Origin: Cellulomonas hominis | GTDB lineage: Bacteria; Actinomycetota; Actinomycetes; Actinomycetales; Cellulomonadaceae | Length of the DNA: 40,016 nucleotides | Reading direction: 5' to 3' | NCBI RefSeq assembly: GCF_901521055.1 | Contig: NZ_CABEGA010000037.1 | Location: forward strand, 1-40,016 | Shown: positions 15,336 through 23,759 of the stretch, one piece after another | Layout of the letters: each line of letters starts with the position of its first letter | Numbering within the stretch: position 1 is the stretch's first letter | The notes under the pieces: model-generated | Told to the model about the DNA's origin: nothing | The model's database searches: none | The model's input: the letters and a program-made list of their open reading frames with translations, nothing else | Translations under genes and position numbers: made by a program

Positions 15336-15387
15336 CGCGCGCTGCGCCAGCGCCTGACGCGCCCTGCGCCAGCGCCTGACACGCCCT
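15322..15387 (+). repeat. Three tandem copies of a 22-bp repeat
   Basis: Copies at 15322-15343, 15344-15365 and 15366-15387 share the core GCGCCAGCGCCTGA and differ at only one or two bases. Each contains a TGA in the same position; the first is the flavodoxin gene's stop. The array ends where the LacI operator palindrome begins. Confidence 0.9.
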
Positions 15388-15404
15388 GCAAGCCGCTTGC
15401 AAGC
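15387..15404. promoter_or_regulatory. Operator-like overlapping palindromes before lacI-type gene
   Basis: TGCAAGC, C, GCTTGCA (15387-15401) is a perfect 15-base palindrome, and GCTTGCAAGC (15395-15404) a second one sharing its right arm. The site lies 8 bases upstream of the predicted -10 of the LacI-family gene, so self-repression is likely. The CTTGCA core resembles motifs described for actinobacterial maltose regulators. Confidence 0.65.
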
Positions 15405-15412
15405 TGAAGTCG

Positions 15413-15418
15413 TAGAGT
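15413..15418 (+). promoter_or_regulatory. Predicted -10 of leaderless LacI-family gene
   Basis: TAGAGT (TANNNT) ends 7 bases before the ATG at 15426, leaving no room for a ribosome-binding site. Confidence 0.5.
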
Positions 15419-15425
15419 TGCGGCC

Positions 15426-16442
15426 ATGTCGGGTCGACTCGCCGAGGTGGCGCAGAAGGTCGGGGTCTCCGAGGCCACGGTGAGCCGCGTGCTCAACGGG
15501 CGGCCCGGCGTCTCCGAGCAGACGCGGCAGGCGGTGCTCACCGCCCTCGACGTGCTCGGCTACGAGCGCCCGACGAAGCTCCGCGGGGAGCGCGCCCGCC
15601 TGGTGGGCCTGGTGCTCCCGGAGCTGCAGAACCCGATCTTCCCGGCGTTCGCGGAGGTGGTCGGCGGCGCGCTGGCCCAGCAGGGCTACACGCCGGTGCT
15701 GTGCACCCAGACCGCGGGCGGCGTGTCCGAGGCCGACTACGTCGACCTGCTGCTCGCCCAGCAGGTGTCGGGGATCGTGTTCGCCGGCGGGAACTTCGCG
15801 CAGCGCGGCGCGGACCACGAGCACTACGGCCTGCTCGCCGACCGGGGGCTGCCGGTCGTGCTGATCAACGCCTCCATCGAGGAGCTGCCGTTCCCGCGCG
15901 TGTCCTGCGACGACGAGGTCGCCGTGGAGCAGGCCGTCGGGCACCTCGCGTCCCTCGGGCACACGCGCATCGGCCTCGTGCTCGGACCGGTCGACCACGT
16001 GCCGTCGGAGCGCAAGCTGCACGCCGCCCGGGCCGCCGCCGCCCGGCTGGGCCTCACCCTGGACGACGACGTGGTGGTGCGCAGCGCGTACTCGCTGGAG
16101 AGCGGGCAGGCCGCCGCCACCCGGCTGCTGCGGCAGGGCGTGACCGGGCTGGTGTGCGCCAGCGACCCCCTGGCGCTCGGGGCGATCCGCGCCGCCCGGC
16201 GCGCCGGGAAGCGGGTGCCCGAGGACGTGTCGGTCGTCGGGTACGACGACTCCCTGTTCATGAACTGCACGGAGCCCCCGCTGACCACGGTCCGGCAGCC
16301 GATCGAGCCGATGGGCCGCGCCGCGATCGACCTGCTGGTCGGGCTGATCGGCGGGCACCCGGTGTCCACCGACGAGCTGCTCTTCGAGCCGGAGCTCGTC
16401 GTCCGCGGCAGCACCGCGCCCGCCCCCGCCCCCGCTGTCTGA
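15426..16442 (+). CDS. LacI family regulator of the alpha-glucoside locus
   Basis: The 338-residue protein has a LacI helix-turn-helix (residues 4-24: L-A-E-V-A-Q-K-V-G-V-S-E-A-T-V-S-R-V-L-N-G) followed by a hinge and a periplasmic-binding-protein-like sugar domain with V-V-G-Y-D-D-S near its end. It should repress the following GH13 and transporter genes and be released by a sugar or sugar phosphate. Its own promoter region carries the palindromes at 15387-15404, suggesting autoregulation. A strong inverted array separates it from the GH13 gene 284 bases downstream, so the enzyme and transporter probably use a separate promoter. A MalR/AglR-like role is inferred from context. Confidence 0.88.
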   Translation: MSGRLAEVAQKVGVSEATVSRVLNGRPGVSEQTRQAVLTALDVLGYERPTKLRGERARLVGLVLPELQNPIFPAFAEVVGGALAQQGYTPVLCTQTAGGVSEADYVDLLLAQQVSGIVFAGGNFAQRGADHEHYGLLADRGLPVVLINASIEELPFPRVSCDDEVAVEQAVGHLASLGHTRIGLVLGPVDHVPSERKLHAARAAAARLGLTLDDDVVVRSAYSLESGQAAATRLLRQGVTGLVCASDPLALGAIRAARRAGKRVPEDVSVVGYDDSLFMNCTEPPLTTVRQPIEPMGRAAIDLLVGLIGGHPVSTDELLFEPELVVRGSTAPAPAPAV

Positions 16443-16472
16443 CCCGCAGGGCCGCGCGCCCCTCCGGCCGCC

Positions 16473-16538
16473 GAGGTCGTCAGTCCTGCACGAGGTCGTC
16501 CCGCAGGACTGACGACCTCGTGCGCGTGTGACGACCTC
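16473..16538. repeat. Four-arm inverted array with 19-bp period (alternative hairpins)
   Basis: GAGGTCGTC occurs at 16473 and 16492, and its complement GACGACCTC at 16511 and 16530, all exactly 19 bases apart. Two long hairpins can form and exclude each other. One is 16473-16489 with 16503-16519 (17 perfect pairs, 13-base loop). The other is 16488-16500 with 16511-16523 (13 perfect pairs, 10-base loop). The array lies 31 bases past the LacI-family stop. It may be a terminator for that gene, an attenuator, or a protein-binding array. Confidence 0.8.
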
Positions 16539-16726
16539 ACCGGCGCTGGGGCGGGCCGACGCGCGCCCGCTCGGCGTCGGGGCTGTGGGTCGCGTTTCGG
16601 TAACAGTGCTGTCGGGTTCTTGCGCGGAAGCAGTCGTCGGATTTAGTGTCCCTGCTACGCGGTCATCGCCGACCGCGGACCGGGCACCCGTCGCGACAGC
16701 GCGGCCGACGAAGGACGAGGCACGCC

Positions 16727-18373
16727 GTGGTGCACCCCCCGACCGACCCCACGTGGTGGCGCGACGCCGTCATCTACGAGGTCTACGTCCGCTCGTTCGC
16801 GGACGGTGACGGTGACGGGACCGGGGACCTCGCGGGCGTGCGGAGCCGGCTGCCGTACCTGCGGGACCTGGGCGTCGACGCGCTGTGGTTCACGCCCTGG
16901 TACGCGTCGCCGCTGGCGGACGGCGGCTACGACGTCGCCGACTACCGCGCGATCGACCCCGCGTTCGGCACGCTGGCCGAGGCGGAGGCCCTGATCGCCG
17001 AGGCGCTCGAGCTCGGCATCCGCACGGTCGTCGACGTGGTGCCGAACCACGTCTCGGACCAGCACCCGTGGTTCCGGGCGGCGCTCGCGGCGGGCCCGGG
17101 GTCGCCGGAGCGGTCGCGGTTCTGGTTCCACCCGGGCACCGGGCCGGACGGCTCGGGCATCCCGACGCAGTGGGTGTCGAGCTTCGGCGGGTCCACGTGG
17201 ACGCGCACCACCGACCCGGACGGCACGCCGGGGGAGTGGTACCTGCACCTGTTCGCCCCGGAGCAGCCGGACCTGAACTGGACGCACCCCGACGTGTGGG
17301 CGGAGCACGAGGACGTGCTGCGGTTCTGGTTCGACCGCGGCGTGGCGGGCATCCGCATCGACTCCGCGGCGCTGCTGGTGAAGGACCCGGCCCTGCCGGA
17401 GGTGCCGGGGCCGGGCGCGGCCGTCGCCCCCGGGGCGCACCCGCACGTGGACCGGGACGAGCTGCACGACGTGTACCGCGCGTGGCGCAAGGTCGCGGAC
17501 TCCTACGCCGGGACGCGCGTGCTGGTCGGGGAGGTGTGGCTGGAGGACACCGACCGGTTCGCCGCGTACCTGCGCCCGGACGAGATGCACACCGCGTTCA
17601 ACTTCGACTTCATGGCGCAGCCTTGGGACGCCGCGGCGCTGCGCGCGTCGATCGACCGGACCCTGTCCGCGCACCGCGAGGTGGGTGCCCCGGCGACCTG
17701 GGTGCTGTCGAACCACGACGTCACCCGCCCAGTGACCCGGTACGGCCGCGCGGACTCCTCGTTCGCGTTCGCCACCAAGCGGGCCGGCGTGCCGACCGAC
17801 CTGGACCTCGGGACCCGGCGGGCCCGCGCCGCGGCGCTGCTCACCGCCGCGCTGCCCGGCTCGCTGTACGTCTACCAGGGCGACGAGCTGGGCCTCCCGG
17901 AGGTCGAGGACCTGCCCCCGGAGGCGGTGCAGGACCCGATGCACGCGCGCTCCGGCGGCGTCGACCCCGGGCGCGACGGCTGCCGCGTCCCGCTGCCGTG
18001 GTCGGGGGACCGGCCGCCGTTCGGGTTCGCCCCGCACGGCGTGACCCCCTGGCTCCCGCAGCCCGACGACTGGGCCGCCCGCACCGCGCAGGCCCAGGCG
18101 GACGACCCCGCGTCGATGCTCACGCTGTACCGGCGGGCGCTCGCGCTGCGGCGCGCGGAGCCCGGGCTCGGCGACGGCGACCTGCGGTGGCTCGACGCGC
18201 CGGCGGGCGTCCTGGCCTTCGCCCGCGACGACGTGCTGTGCGTCGTCAACCTGACCGCCGACCCCGTCGCGCTCCCCGCGCACGCCGGCGTGCTGCTGGC
18301 CAGCCGCCCGCTCGACGACGACCGCCTGCCCCCGGACGCCGCGGCCTGGCTCCGCGCCGCCGGCACCCCCTGA
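16727..18373 (+). CDS. GH13 family alpha-glucosidase-like glycoside hydrolase
   Basis: This 548-residue protein has the four GH13 regions: D-V-V-P-N-H at 103-108, G-I-R-I-D with the nucleophile D212, V-G-E-V-W with acid/base E269, and S-N-H-D with D331. The early Y-E-V-Y-V-R-S-F and G-D-G-T-G-D-L-A-G-V blocks belong to the oligo-1,6-glucosidase/alpha-glucosidase subgroup. There is no signal peptide, so it acts on imported alpha-glucosides in the cytosol. The GTG at 16727 follows AAGGACGAGG; a second GTG three bases on is possible. The binding protein and permeases follow directly, indicating one import-and-hydrolysis operon. The exact linkage (maltose, isomaltose, trehalulose or similar) cannot be decided. 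Confidence 0.9.
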   Translation: MVHPPTDPTWWRDAVIYEVYVRSFADGDGDGTGDLAGVRSRLPYLRDLGVDALWFTPWYASPLADGGYDVADYRAIDPAFGTLAEAEALIAEALELGIRTVVDVVPNHVSDQHPWFRAALAAGPGSPERSRFWFHPGTGPDGSGIPTQWVSSFGGSTWTRTTDPDGTPGEWYLHLFAPEQPDLNWTHPDVWAEHEDVLRFWFDRGVAGIRIDSAALLVKDPALPEVPGPGAAVAPGAHPHVDRDELHDVYRAWRKVADSYAGTRVLVGEVWLEDTDRFAAYLRPDEMHTAFNFDFMAQPWDAAALRASIDRTLSAHREVGAPATWVLSNHDVTRPVTRYGRADSSFAFATKRAGVPTDLDLGTRRARAAALLTAALPGSLYVYQGDELGLPEVEDLPPEAVQDPMHARSGGVDPGRDGCRVPLPWSGDRPPFGFAPHGVTPWLPQPDDWAARTAQAQADDPASMLTLYRRALALRRAEPGLGDGDLRWLDAPAGVLAFARDDVLCVVNLTADPVALPAHAGVLLASRPLDDDRLPPDAAAWLRAAGTP

Positions 18374-18417
18374 CCGATCCAGCCCACACCCGCACCACCC
18401 GACACCGAGGAGTGACG

Positions 18418-19812
18418 ATGAGGTCCTCACGCACGACGGCGATCGCCCTGTCCGGCGCGCTGTCCTTCACCCTGCTCGCCGCGTGCAGCAGCGGCTCCGA
18501 CGACGCCGGCGACGGGGAGGGCACCGCGGGCGGCAAGACCGTCCTGCGCGTCGTCTCGCTGCTGCCCGGCTCGGAGCAGGAGGCGTTCGACGCCTTCGAC
18601 GAGCAGGTCGCCCAGTTCGAGGAGGCGAACCCGGACATCGACGTCCAGCCCGAGGAGTACGAGTGGAAGGCGACGACGTTCGCCGCCCAGCTCGCCGGCG
18701 GCACGCTGCCGGACGTCTTCGAGATCCCGTTCACCGACGGCAAGACGCTGATCGAGAACGGCCAGCTGGCCGACATCGACGCGCAGTTCCAGGAGCTGCC
18801 CTACGCCGGGGACTTCAACCCGAACGTCCTCGACGCCGGGACCGGCGCGGACGGCAAGGTGTACGCGATCCCCGCGAAGTCGGTCTACGGCATCGGCCTG
18901 CACTACAACCGCACCCTGTTCGCGCAGGCGGGGCTGGACCCGGACGACCCGCCGACCACCTGGGACGAGGTGCGGACCGCGGCGAAGGCCATCGCCGACG
19001 CCACGGGCCAGGCGGGCTACGCCACGATGACGCAGGACAACACGGGCGGCTGGCAGCTGACCGTCGCGACCTACGCGCGCGGCGGGCGTGTGCAGGAGGT
19101 GAACGACGACGGCACCTACACGGCGACGCTCGACAACGACGGCACGAAGGCGGCCCTCGAGTACCTGCACGACCTCCGGTGGGAGGACGGCTCGATGGGC
19201 GCGAACTTCCTGCTCGACTGGACCAGCATCAACCAGGCGTTCGCGGCCGGTCAGGTCGGCATGTTCACGTCGGGCTCCGACGTCTACACCTCGCTCGTGC
19301 AGACCAACGCCATCAACCCCGACGACTACGGCCTGACCGCCGTGCCGCTCGAGGGCGACGACGCCGGCGTGCTCGGCGGCGGGACGCTCGCGGCGGTCAG
19401 CACGTCCGCCGACGAGGAGGTCAAGGACGCCGCGGTGAAGTGGATCGACTTCTACTACCTGCGCAAGCTCACCGACGAGCAGGCCGCCGTGCAGGACGCG
19501 GAGACGCTCGTGGCCTCCGACCAGCCGGTCGGGACGCCGGTGCTGCCGATCTTCTCCCAGGAGCAGTACGAGCAGTCGCAGGAGTGGATCGCCGACCTGA
19601 TCAACGTGCCGCTCGACCAGATGACCGGCTTCACCGACGTGATCTTCGACCAGCCGCTCGTCCCCGAGCCGGCCGGCTCCACGCAGGAGCTGTACGGCGC
19701 GCTGGACACGGTGGTGCAGGCGGTGCTGACCGACGAGGGCGCCGACATCGACGCGCTGCTGGAGCAGGCGGACGCGCAGGTGCAGGCGGTCCTCGACAAG
19801 AACGCGGGCTGA
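18418..19812 (+). CDS. Sugar ABC transporter substrate-binding lipoprotein (alpha-glucoside locus)
   Basis: The 464-residue protein has a lipoprotein signal peptide with the lipobox L-A-A-C at Cys23, an acidic Ser/Gly/Asp linker, and a family 1 solute-binding fold (V-L-R-V-V-S near 40, a G-G-T-L-P-D-V-F-E-I segment, and a C-terminal hinge). It should capture a sugar outside the membrane and deliver it to the two permeases. A GAGGAG ribosome site precedes the ATG. The next gene starts 1 base after the stop, so translation is coupled and, unlike the ceb locus, no hairpin separates the binding protein from the permease. Ligand inferred from the adjacent GH13 gene. Confidence 0.9.
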   Translation: MRSSRTTAIALSGALSFTLLAACSSGSDDAGDGEGTAGGKTVLRVVSLLPGSEQEAFDAFDEQVAQFEEANPDIDVQPEEYEWKATTFAAQLAGGTLPDVFEIPFTDGKTLIENGQLADIDAQFQELPYAGDFNPNVLDAGTGADGKVYAIPAKSVYGIGLHYNRTLFAQAGLDPDDPPTTWDEVRTAAKAIADATGQAGYATMTQDNTGGWQLTVATYARGGRVQEVNDDGTYTATLDNDGTKAALEYLHDLRWEDGSMGANFLLDWTSINQAFAAGQVGMFTSGSDVYTSLVQTNAINPDDYGLTAVPLEGDDAGVLGGGTLAAVSTSADEEVKDAAVKWIDFYYLRKLTDEQAAVQDAETLVASDQPVGTPVLPIFSQEQYEQSQEWIADLINVPLDQMTGFTDVIFDQPLVPEPAGSTQELYGALDTVVQAVLTDEGADIDALLEQADAQVQAVLDKNAG

Positions 19813-19813
19813 C

Positions 19814-20746
19814 GTGGCGTCCCTGCACCCCGTCGCTCGTGCACGCCGCCCGCGGCGGACCCCGGTCACCTGGGTCCGCCGCGGGGGGCTGAGCACGCTG
19901 GTCTTCGCGCTGCCGCTGCTCCTGGTGTTCGGGCTGTTCTCCTGGCTGCCGATCGGCCGCGCGGTGCTCATGAGCCTGCAGGAGACCAACCTCGTCACCA
20001 CCGCCTGGGTCGGGCTGGACAACTTCCGGAACGTCCTCGCCGACCCGCTGCTCGGCACCGCGGTGCGGAACACGCTGTGGTTCGCGGTGCTCGCGCTGCT
20101 CATCGGCTACCCCGTCCCGCTGCTCGCGGCCGTGCTGATGAGCGAGGTCCGGCGCGGGAAGGGGCTGTTCAGCGCGCTGGCCTACCTGCCGGTGGTCGTG
20201 CCGCCGGTGGTGGCGGTGCTGCTGTGGAAGTTCTTCTTCGACGCGCGCCCCGAGGGCGTGTTCAACACGATGCTCGGCTGGGTCGGCGCCGGCCCGGTGC
20301 CGTGGCTGCAGGACGCGGGCTGGGCGATGCCGTCGCTCGTGCTGGAGGCCACGTGGGCGGGGGCGGGCGGCACGATCATCATCTACCTGGCCGCGCTGAC
20401 GTCCGTCCCGGGCGAGCTGTACGACGCGGCCGAGGTCGACGGGGCGTCCGTCTGGCGCAAGGTCTGGCACGTGACGATGCCGCAGCTGCGTGGCGTCCTG
20501 CTCATCACCTTCATCCTGCAGATCATCGGGACCGCGCAGGTGTTCCTGGAGCCGTACCTGTTCACCGACGGCGGCCCCGCGAACGCGACGATCACGGTGC
20601 TGCTGCTCGTCTACCGGTACGCGTTCGGGCAGAGCCTCGGCGGCGACTACGGGGCGGCCACCGCGCTCAGCCTCATGCTCGCCGTCGTGCTCGCGGTGCT
20701 GTCCGTCGCGTACTTCCGCCTGACCCGGTCCTGGAGCACGTCATGA
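19814..20746 (+). CDS. Sugar ABC transporter permease, MalF-like
   Basis: The 310-residue protein has six predicted membrane helices, the first at about residues 27-50. The cytoplasmic EAA loop near its C-terminal half (Y-D-A-A-E-V-D-G-A-S-V-W-R-K-V) would contact the ATPase. It forms half of the membrane channel with the next gene's product. The GTG at 19814 is set by the 1-base gap from the lipoprotein gene. Its stop overlaps the next ATG (ATGA, 20743-20746). It lacks the extra N-terminal helices and large periplasmic loop of enterobacterial MalF, as is usual for the actinobacterial type. Confidence 0.9.
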   Translation: MASLHPVARARRPRRTPVTWVRRGGLSTLVFALPLLLVFGLFSWLPIGRAVLMSLQETNLVTTAWVGLDNFRNVLADPLLGTAVRNTLWFAVLALLIGYPVPLLAAVLMSEVRRGKGLFSALAYLPVVVPPVVAVLLWKFFFDARPEGVFNTMLGWVGAGPVPWLQDAGWAMPSLVLEATWAGAGGTIIIYLAALTSVPGELYDAAEVDGASVWRKVWHVTMPQLRGVLLITFILQIIGTAQVFLEPYLFTDGGPANATITVLLLVYRYAFGQSLGGDYGAATALSLMLAVVLAVLSVAYFRLTRSWSTS

Positions 20747-21723
20747 CGACCTCGACGACACCCGCCGCCCCCGCCGCGGTGGCCGTGCCCGCCGCCACCG
20801 CGGCCGCCGCCCCGCGGGCGCGTCGGCCCCGCCGGCGCCGCGACGAGGAGGACCGCGCCGCGCTGTCGGCCGCCGACTGGCGCCGGCCCCTGGTGCGGCG
20901 CTCGATGCGGCTGTCGCACGCCGTCCTGCTGGTGCTGCTCGTGGTGTGCGGGCTCGGCCCGCTGCTGCTGCTCGCGAAGTTCGCGGTCACCCCGACGCAG
21001 GACATCCTGCGGACGCCGCTGTCGGTGTTCCCGAACGGCGTCGCGTGGGGGAACCTGTCGGCGGCGTGGACCGACGTGCAGGTCAGCCGGTACTTCCTCA
21101 ACACGGTGGTGCTGGCGGCGGGGGCGTGGGCGAGCCAGATCCTGGTCGCGACCACCGGCGGGTACCTGCTGTCGGTGCTGCGGCCGCGGTGGGGGAAGGT
21201 CGTGCAGGCGGCGGTGCTGTCGACGCTGTTCGTGCCGGCGGTCGTGCTGCTGGTGCCGCTGTACCTGGTGATCCTGGACCCGCCGGTGTGGGGGGAGTCG
21301 CTGATGAACTCCTACTGGGCGGTGTGGCTGCCGGCCGGGGCGAGCGCGTTCAACGTGCTGCTGGTGCAGCGGTTCTTCGACTCCCTGCCGCGGGAGGTGT
21401 TCGAGGCCGCGCGGGTGGACGGCGCGGGGCCGTTCCGGCTGTTCTGGTCGATCGTGCTGCCCATGAGCCGGCCGATCCTCGGCGTGGTGTCCGTGTTCGC
21501 GGTCATCGCGTCGTGGAAGGACTTCCTCTGGCCGCTGCTGGTGCTGCGGGACCCGGACATCCAGCCGCTGTCGGTGCGCCTGCCCTCGCTGCAGGCCACG
21601 ACGGACCTCGGGGTGCTGATGGCGGCGCTCGCGATCTCGACGCTGATCCCGGTGCTGCTGTTCCTGGTGTTCCAGCGGCTGTTCCTGCGGGGTGCCGGGC
21701 TCGGCGGGGCGGTGAAGGGCTGA
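20743..21723 (+). CDS. Sugar ABC transporter permease, MalG-like
   Basis: The 326-residue protein has six predicted membrane helices and the EAA loop F-E-A-A-R-V-D-G-A-G-P-F-R-L-F-W. It has an unusually long cytoplasmic N-terminus of about 60 residues, Ala/Pro-rich then Arg-rich (R-R-P-R-R-R-R), before the first helix. It pairs with the preceding MalF-like protein. It ends the operon: no ATPase gene follows, and the next gene is for heme synthesis. The partner ATPase is presumably an MsiK-like protein encoded elsewhere. Confidence 0.9.
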   Translation: MTTSTTPAAPAAVAVPAATAAAAPRARRPRRRRDEEDRAALSAADWRRPLVRRSMRLSHAVLLVLLVVCGLGPLLLLAKFAVTPTQDILRTPLSVFPNGVAWGNLSAAWTDVQVSRYFLNTVVLAAGAWASQILVATTGGYLLSVLRPRWGKVVQAAVLSTLFVPAVVLLVPLYLVILDPPVWGESLMNSYWAVWLPAGASAFNVLLVQRFFDSLPREVFEAARVDGAGPFRLFWSIVLPMSRPILGVVSVFAVIASWKDFLWPLLVLRDPDIQPLSVRLPSLQATTDLGVLMAALAISTLIPVLLFLVFQRLFLRGAGLGGAVKG

Positions 21724-21749
21724 TCTGACGTCCCGTCGCGACAACGTCA

Positions 21750-21774
21750 CGTCGGCGGCCCGCCGCTGCCGACG
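21750..21774 (+). terminator. Hairpin after the alpha-glucoside operon
   Basis: CGTCGGC (21750-21756) pairs with GCCGACG (21768-21774), with a GC-rich interior that can pair partly. It lies 26 bases past the MalG-like stop and before the hemH promoter. No U-tract. Confidence 0.45.
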
Positions 21775-21795
21775 GGCCGGTCACGGCAGGGGTGG

Positions 21796-21801
21796 GAAGA
21801 T
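21796..21801 (+). promoter_or_regulatory. Possible -10 of leaderless hemH
   Basis: GAAGAT ends 6 bases before the GTG at 21808. The first base departs from TANNNT, and GGGG just before the start could instead serve as a weak ribosome site. Confidence 0.3.
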
Positions 21802-21807
21802 GGGGCG

Positions 21808-23022
21808 GTGTCCGTCTCCCCCCTGACGGCGTCCGCGCTCGCCCCGTACGACGCCGTGCTCCTGCTCTCCTTCGGCGGCCCCGAGCAGCCCGAGGACGTC
21901 CTGCCGTTCATGAAGAACGTGACCCGCGGCAAGGGCATCCCCGAGGAACGCCTGGTCGAGGTCAGCCAGCACTACGCCCTGTTCGGCGGGCGCAGCCCGA
22001 TCAACGACCAGAACCGGGCCCTGCTGGCCGCCCTGCGCGCCGAGCTGGACGCGCGCGGCATCGACACGCCGCTGGCCTGGGGCAACCGGAACTGGGAGCC
22101 GTTCACCGACGGCGCGCTCGCGGGGCTCCGCGACGCCGGGGCGGGCCGCGTGCTCGCGCTCGTGACGTCCGCGTACGGGTCCTACTCGGGCTGCCGGCAG
22201 TACCGCGAGCACGTCGCGCAGGCGCTCGCGGGTGTCGCCGGGCTCGACGAGACGCCGCAGGACGCGGAGGCCGCCGCGGGCGTGCGGGTCGACAAGCTCC
22301 GCCACTACTTCAACCACCCGGGCTTCCTGCGCGCGAACGCCGACGCGGTGGTGGAGGCGTTCACCGAGCTCGCCGCCCGGACCGGTCGCCCGGTCGCGGA
22401 CGTGGCCGCCGACGCCCCGCTGCTGTTCGTCACCCACTCGATCCCGCTGGCGATGGAGGCCGGGTCCGCCGCCGCCCGCCCCGGGTACCTCGCCCAGCAC
22501 GAGGACGCCTGCCGCGAGGTGGCCGCGCTGGTGGCCGCGGACCTCGGCATCGAGCCCGCGTGGAGCCTCGCGTTCTGCTCGCGCTCCGGCCCGCCGTCGC
22601 AGCCGTGGCTGGAGCCCGACATCAACGACGTCCTGACCGAGCGCGCCGAGGCCGGCACCACGGCCGTCGTCATGTCGCCGATCGGCTTCGTGTCCGACCA
22701 CATGGAGGTCGCGTACGACCTCGACACCGAGGCGATGGCCACCGCGGATGACCTCGGCATCACCGCGGTCCGCGCCGGCTCGGCGTCCACCCGCGCACCG
22801 TTCGTCGCGGGGCTCGTCGACCTCATGGTCGAGCGCGCCGCCGCCGAGCGCGGCGAGGACCCCGAGCGGGTGACCGTGGGGGCGTTCGACGCCTGGCCCG
22901 ACCGGTGCGCCGTCGGCTGCTGCTTCCAGCGGGCCGGCGTCGACACGGGACTCCCGACGATCTCGCAGCAGCGGGAGACCGGCACAGCGCACGACAGCAG
23001 CGAAGGAGCAGCAGCCCGATGA
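21808..23022 (+). CDS. hemH: Coproporphyrin ferrochelatase (HemH/CpfC)
   Basis: This 404-residue enzyme inserts Fe2+ into coproporphyrin III in the coproporphyrin-dependent heme route of Gram-positive bacteria. Visible motifs are L-L-L-S-F-G-G-P near residue 18, the [14 protein letters not shown] block, the catalytic-His segment F-V-T-H-S-I-P, and a C-terminal C-A-V-G-C-C. Cys129 with C367, C371 and C372 could ligate the [2Fe-2S] cluster reported for actinobacterial ferrochelatases. The CpfC reading rests on the chdC gene that follows with a 4-base ATGA overlap. The final 30 residues are polar and probably disordered. Confidence 0.92.
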   Translation: MSVSPLTASALAPYDAVLLLSFGGPEQPEDVLPFMKNVTRGKGIPEERLVEVSQHYALFGGRSPINDQNRALLAALRAELDARGIDTPLAWGNRNWEPFTDGALAGLRDAGAGRVLALVTSAYGSYSGCRQYREHVAQALAGVAGLDETPQDAEAAAGVRVDKLRHYFNHPGFLRANADAVVEAFTELAARTGRPVADVAADAPLLFVTHSIPLAMEAGSAAARPGYLAQHEDACREVAALVAADLGIEPAWSLAFCSRSGPPSQPWLEPDINDVLTERAEAGTTAVVMSPIGFVSDHMEVAYDLDTEAMATADDLGITAVRAGSASTRAPFVAGLVDLMVERAAAERGEDPERVTVGAFDAWPDRCAVGCCFQRAGVDTGLPTISQQRETGTAHDSSEGAAAR

Positions 23023-23756
23023 GCACGACGACGGACCAGCCCGGCGGCCACACCCCGGAGGTCGCGGACGCGATCAACAGCGCGATCGGGTACGCGATGT
23101 ACGCCGTGTTCGAGACGTCCTCGGCGCTGCCCGTGGACGCCGCCGAGCGCCGCCGCATCGTCGACGCCGCGCTCGCCGCCCTCACCGGGCCGGACGCCCC
23201 CGAGGGCCTCGTCGTGCGCGGCTGGTACGACGTCGCGGGCCTGCGCGCCGACGCCGACCTCATGGTCTGGTGGCACGCCCCGAGCATCGAGGCCGTCCAG
23301 GACGCGTTCCACCGGCTGCGCGCCAGCGAGCTCGGCGAGCACCTGCTGCCGGTCTGGTCGGTCGCCGCGATGCACCGCCCGGCGGAGTTCAACCGCGGGC
23401 ACGTCCCCGCGTTCCTCACCGGGGAGGCGCCGCGCGCGTACCTCTGCGTGTACCCGTTCGTGCGGTCCTACGAGTGGTACCTGCTGGAGGACGCCGAGCG
23501 CCGGGAGCTGCTGCGCGAGCACGGCCACGCCGCCCGCGACTACGCCGACGTCCGCGCGAACACCCTCTCGTCGTTCGCGCTCGGCGACTACGAGTGGATC
23601 CTCGGGTTCGAGGCCGACGAGCTGCACCGCATCGTCGACCTCATGCGCGACCTGCGGGCCACCGGCGCGCGCCGGCACGTGCGCGAGGAGGTGCCGTTCT
23701 ACACCGGCCCCCGCGTCGAGCTCGCGGAGTGGGCGGAGCGGCAGCCGCGGGGCTGA
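23019..23756 (+). CDS. chdC: Coproheme decarboxylase (HemQ/ChdC)
   Basis: This 245-residue protein of the chlorite dismutase fold performs the last step of coproporphyrin-dependent heme synthesis: peroxide-driven decarboxylation of two propionates of coproheme to give heme b. The likely catalytic tyrosine is Y145 (V-Y-P-F-V-R-S) and the likely proximal heme ligand is H168 ([10 protein letters not shown]). The long [13 protein letters not shown] segment is family-typical. The absence of the conserved distal Arg of true chlorite dismutases was not checked by alignment. The start overlaps the hemH stop, so the pair is coupled. It converges on the META-domain gene with only 3 bases between stops. 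Confidence 0.93.
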   Translation: MSTTTDQPGGHTPEVADAINSAIGYAMYAVFETSSALPVDAAERRRIVDAALAALTGPDAPEGLVVRGWYDVAGLRADADLMVWWHAPSIEAVQDAFHRLRASELGEHLLPVWSVAAMHRPAEFNRGHVPAFLTGEAPRAYLCVYPFVRSYEWYLLEDAERRELLREHGHAARDYADVRANTLSSFALGDYEWILGFEADELHRIVDLMRDLRATGARRHVREEVPFYTGPRVELAEWAERQPRG

Positions 23757-23759
23757 CCC

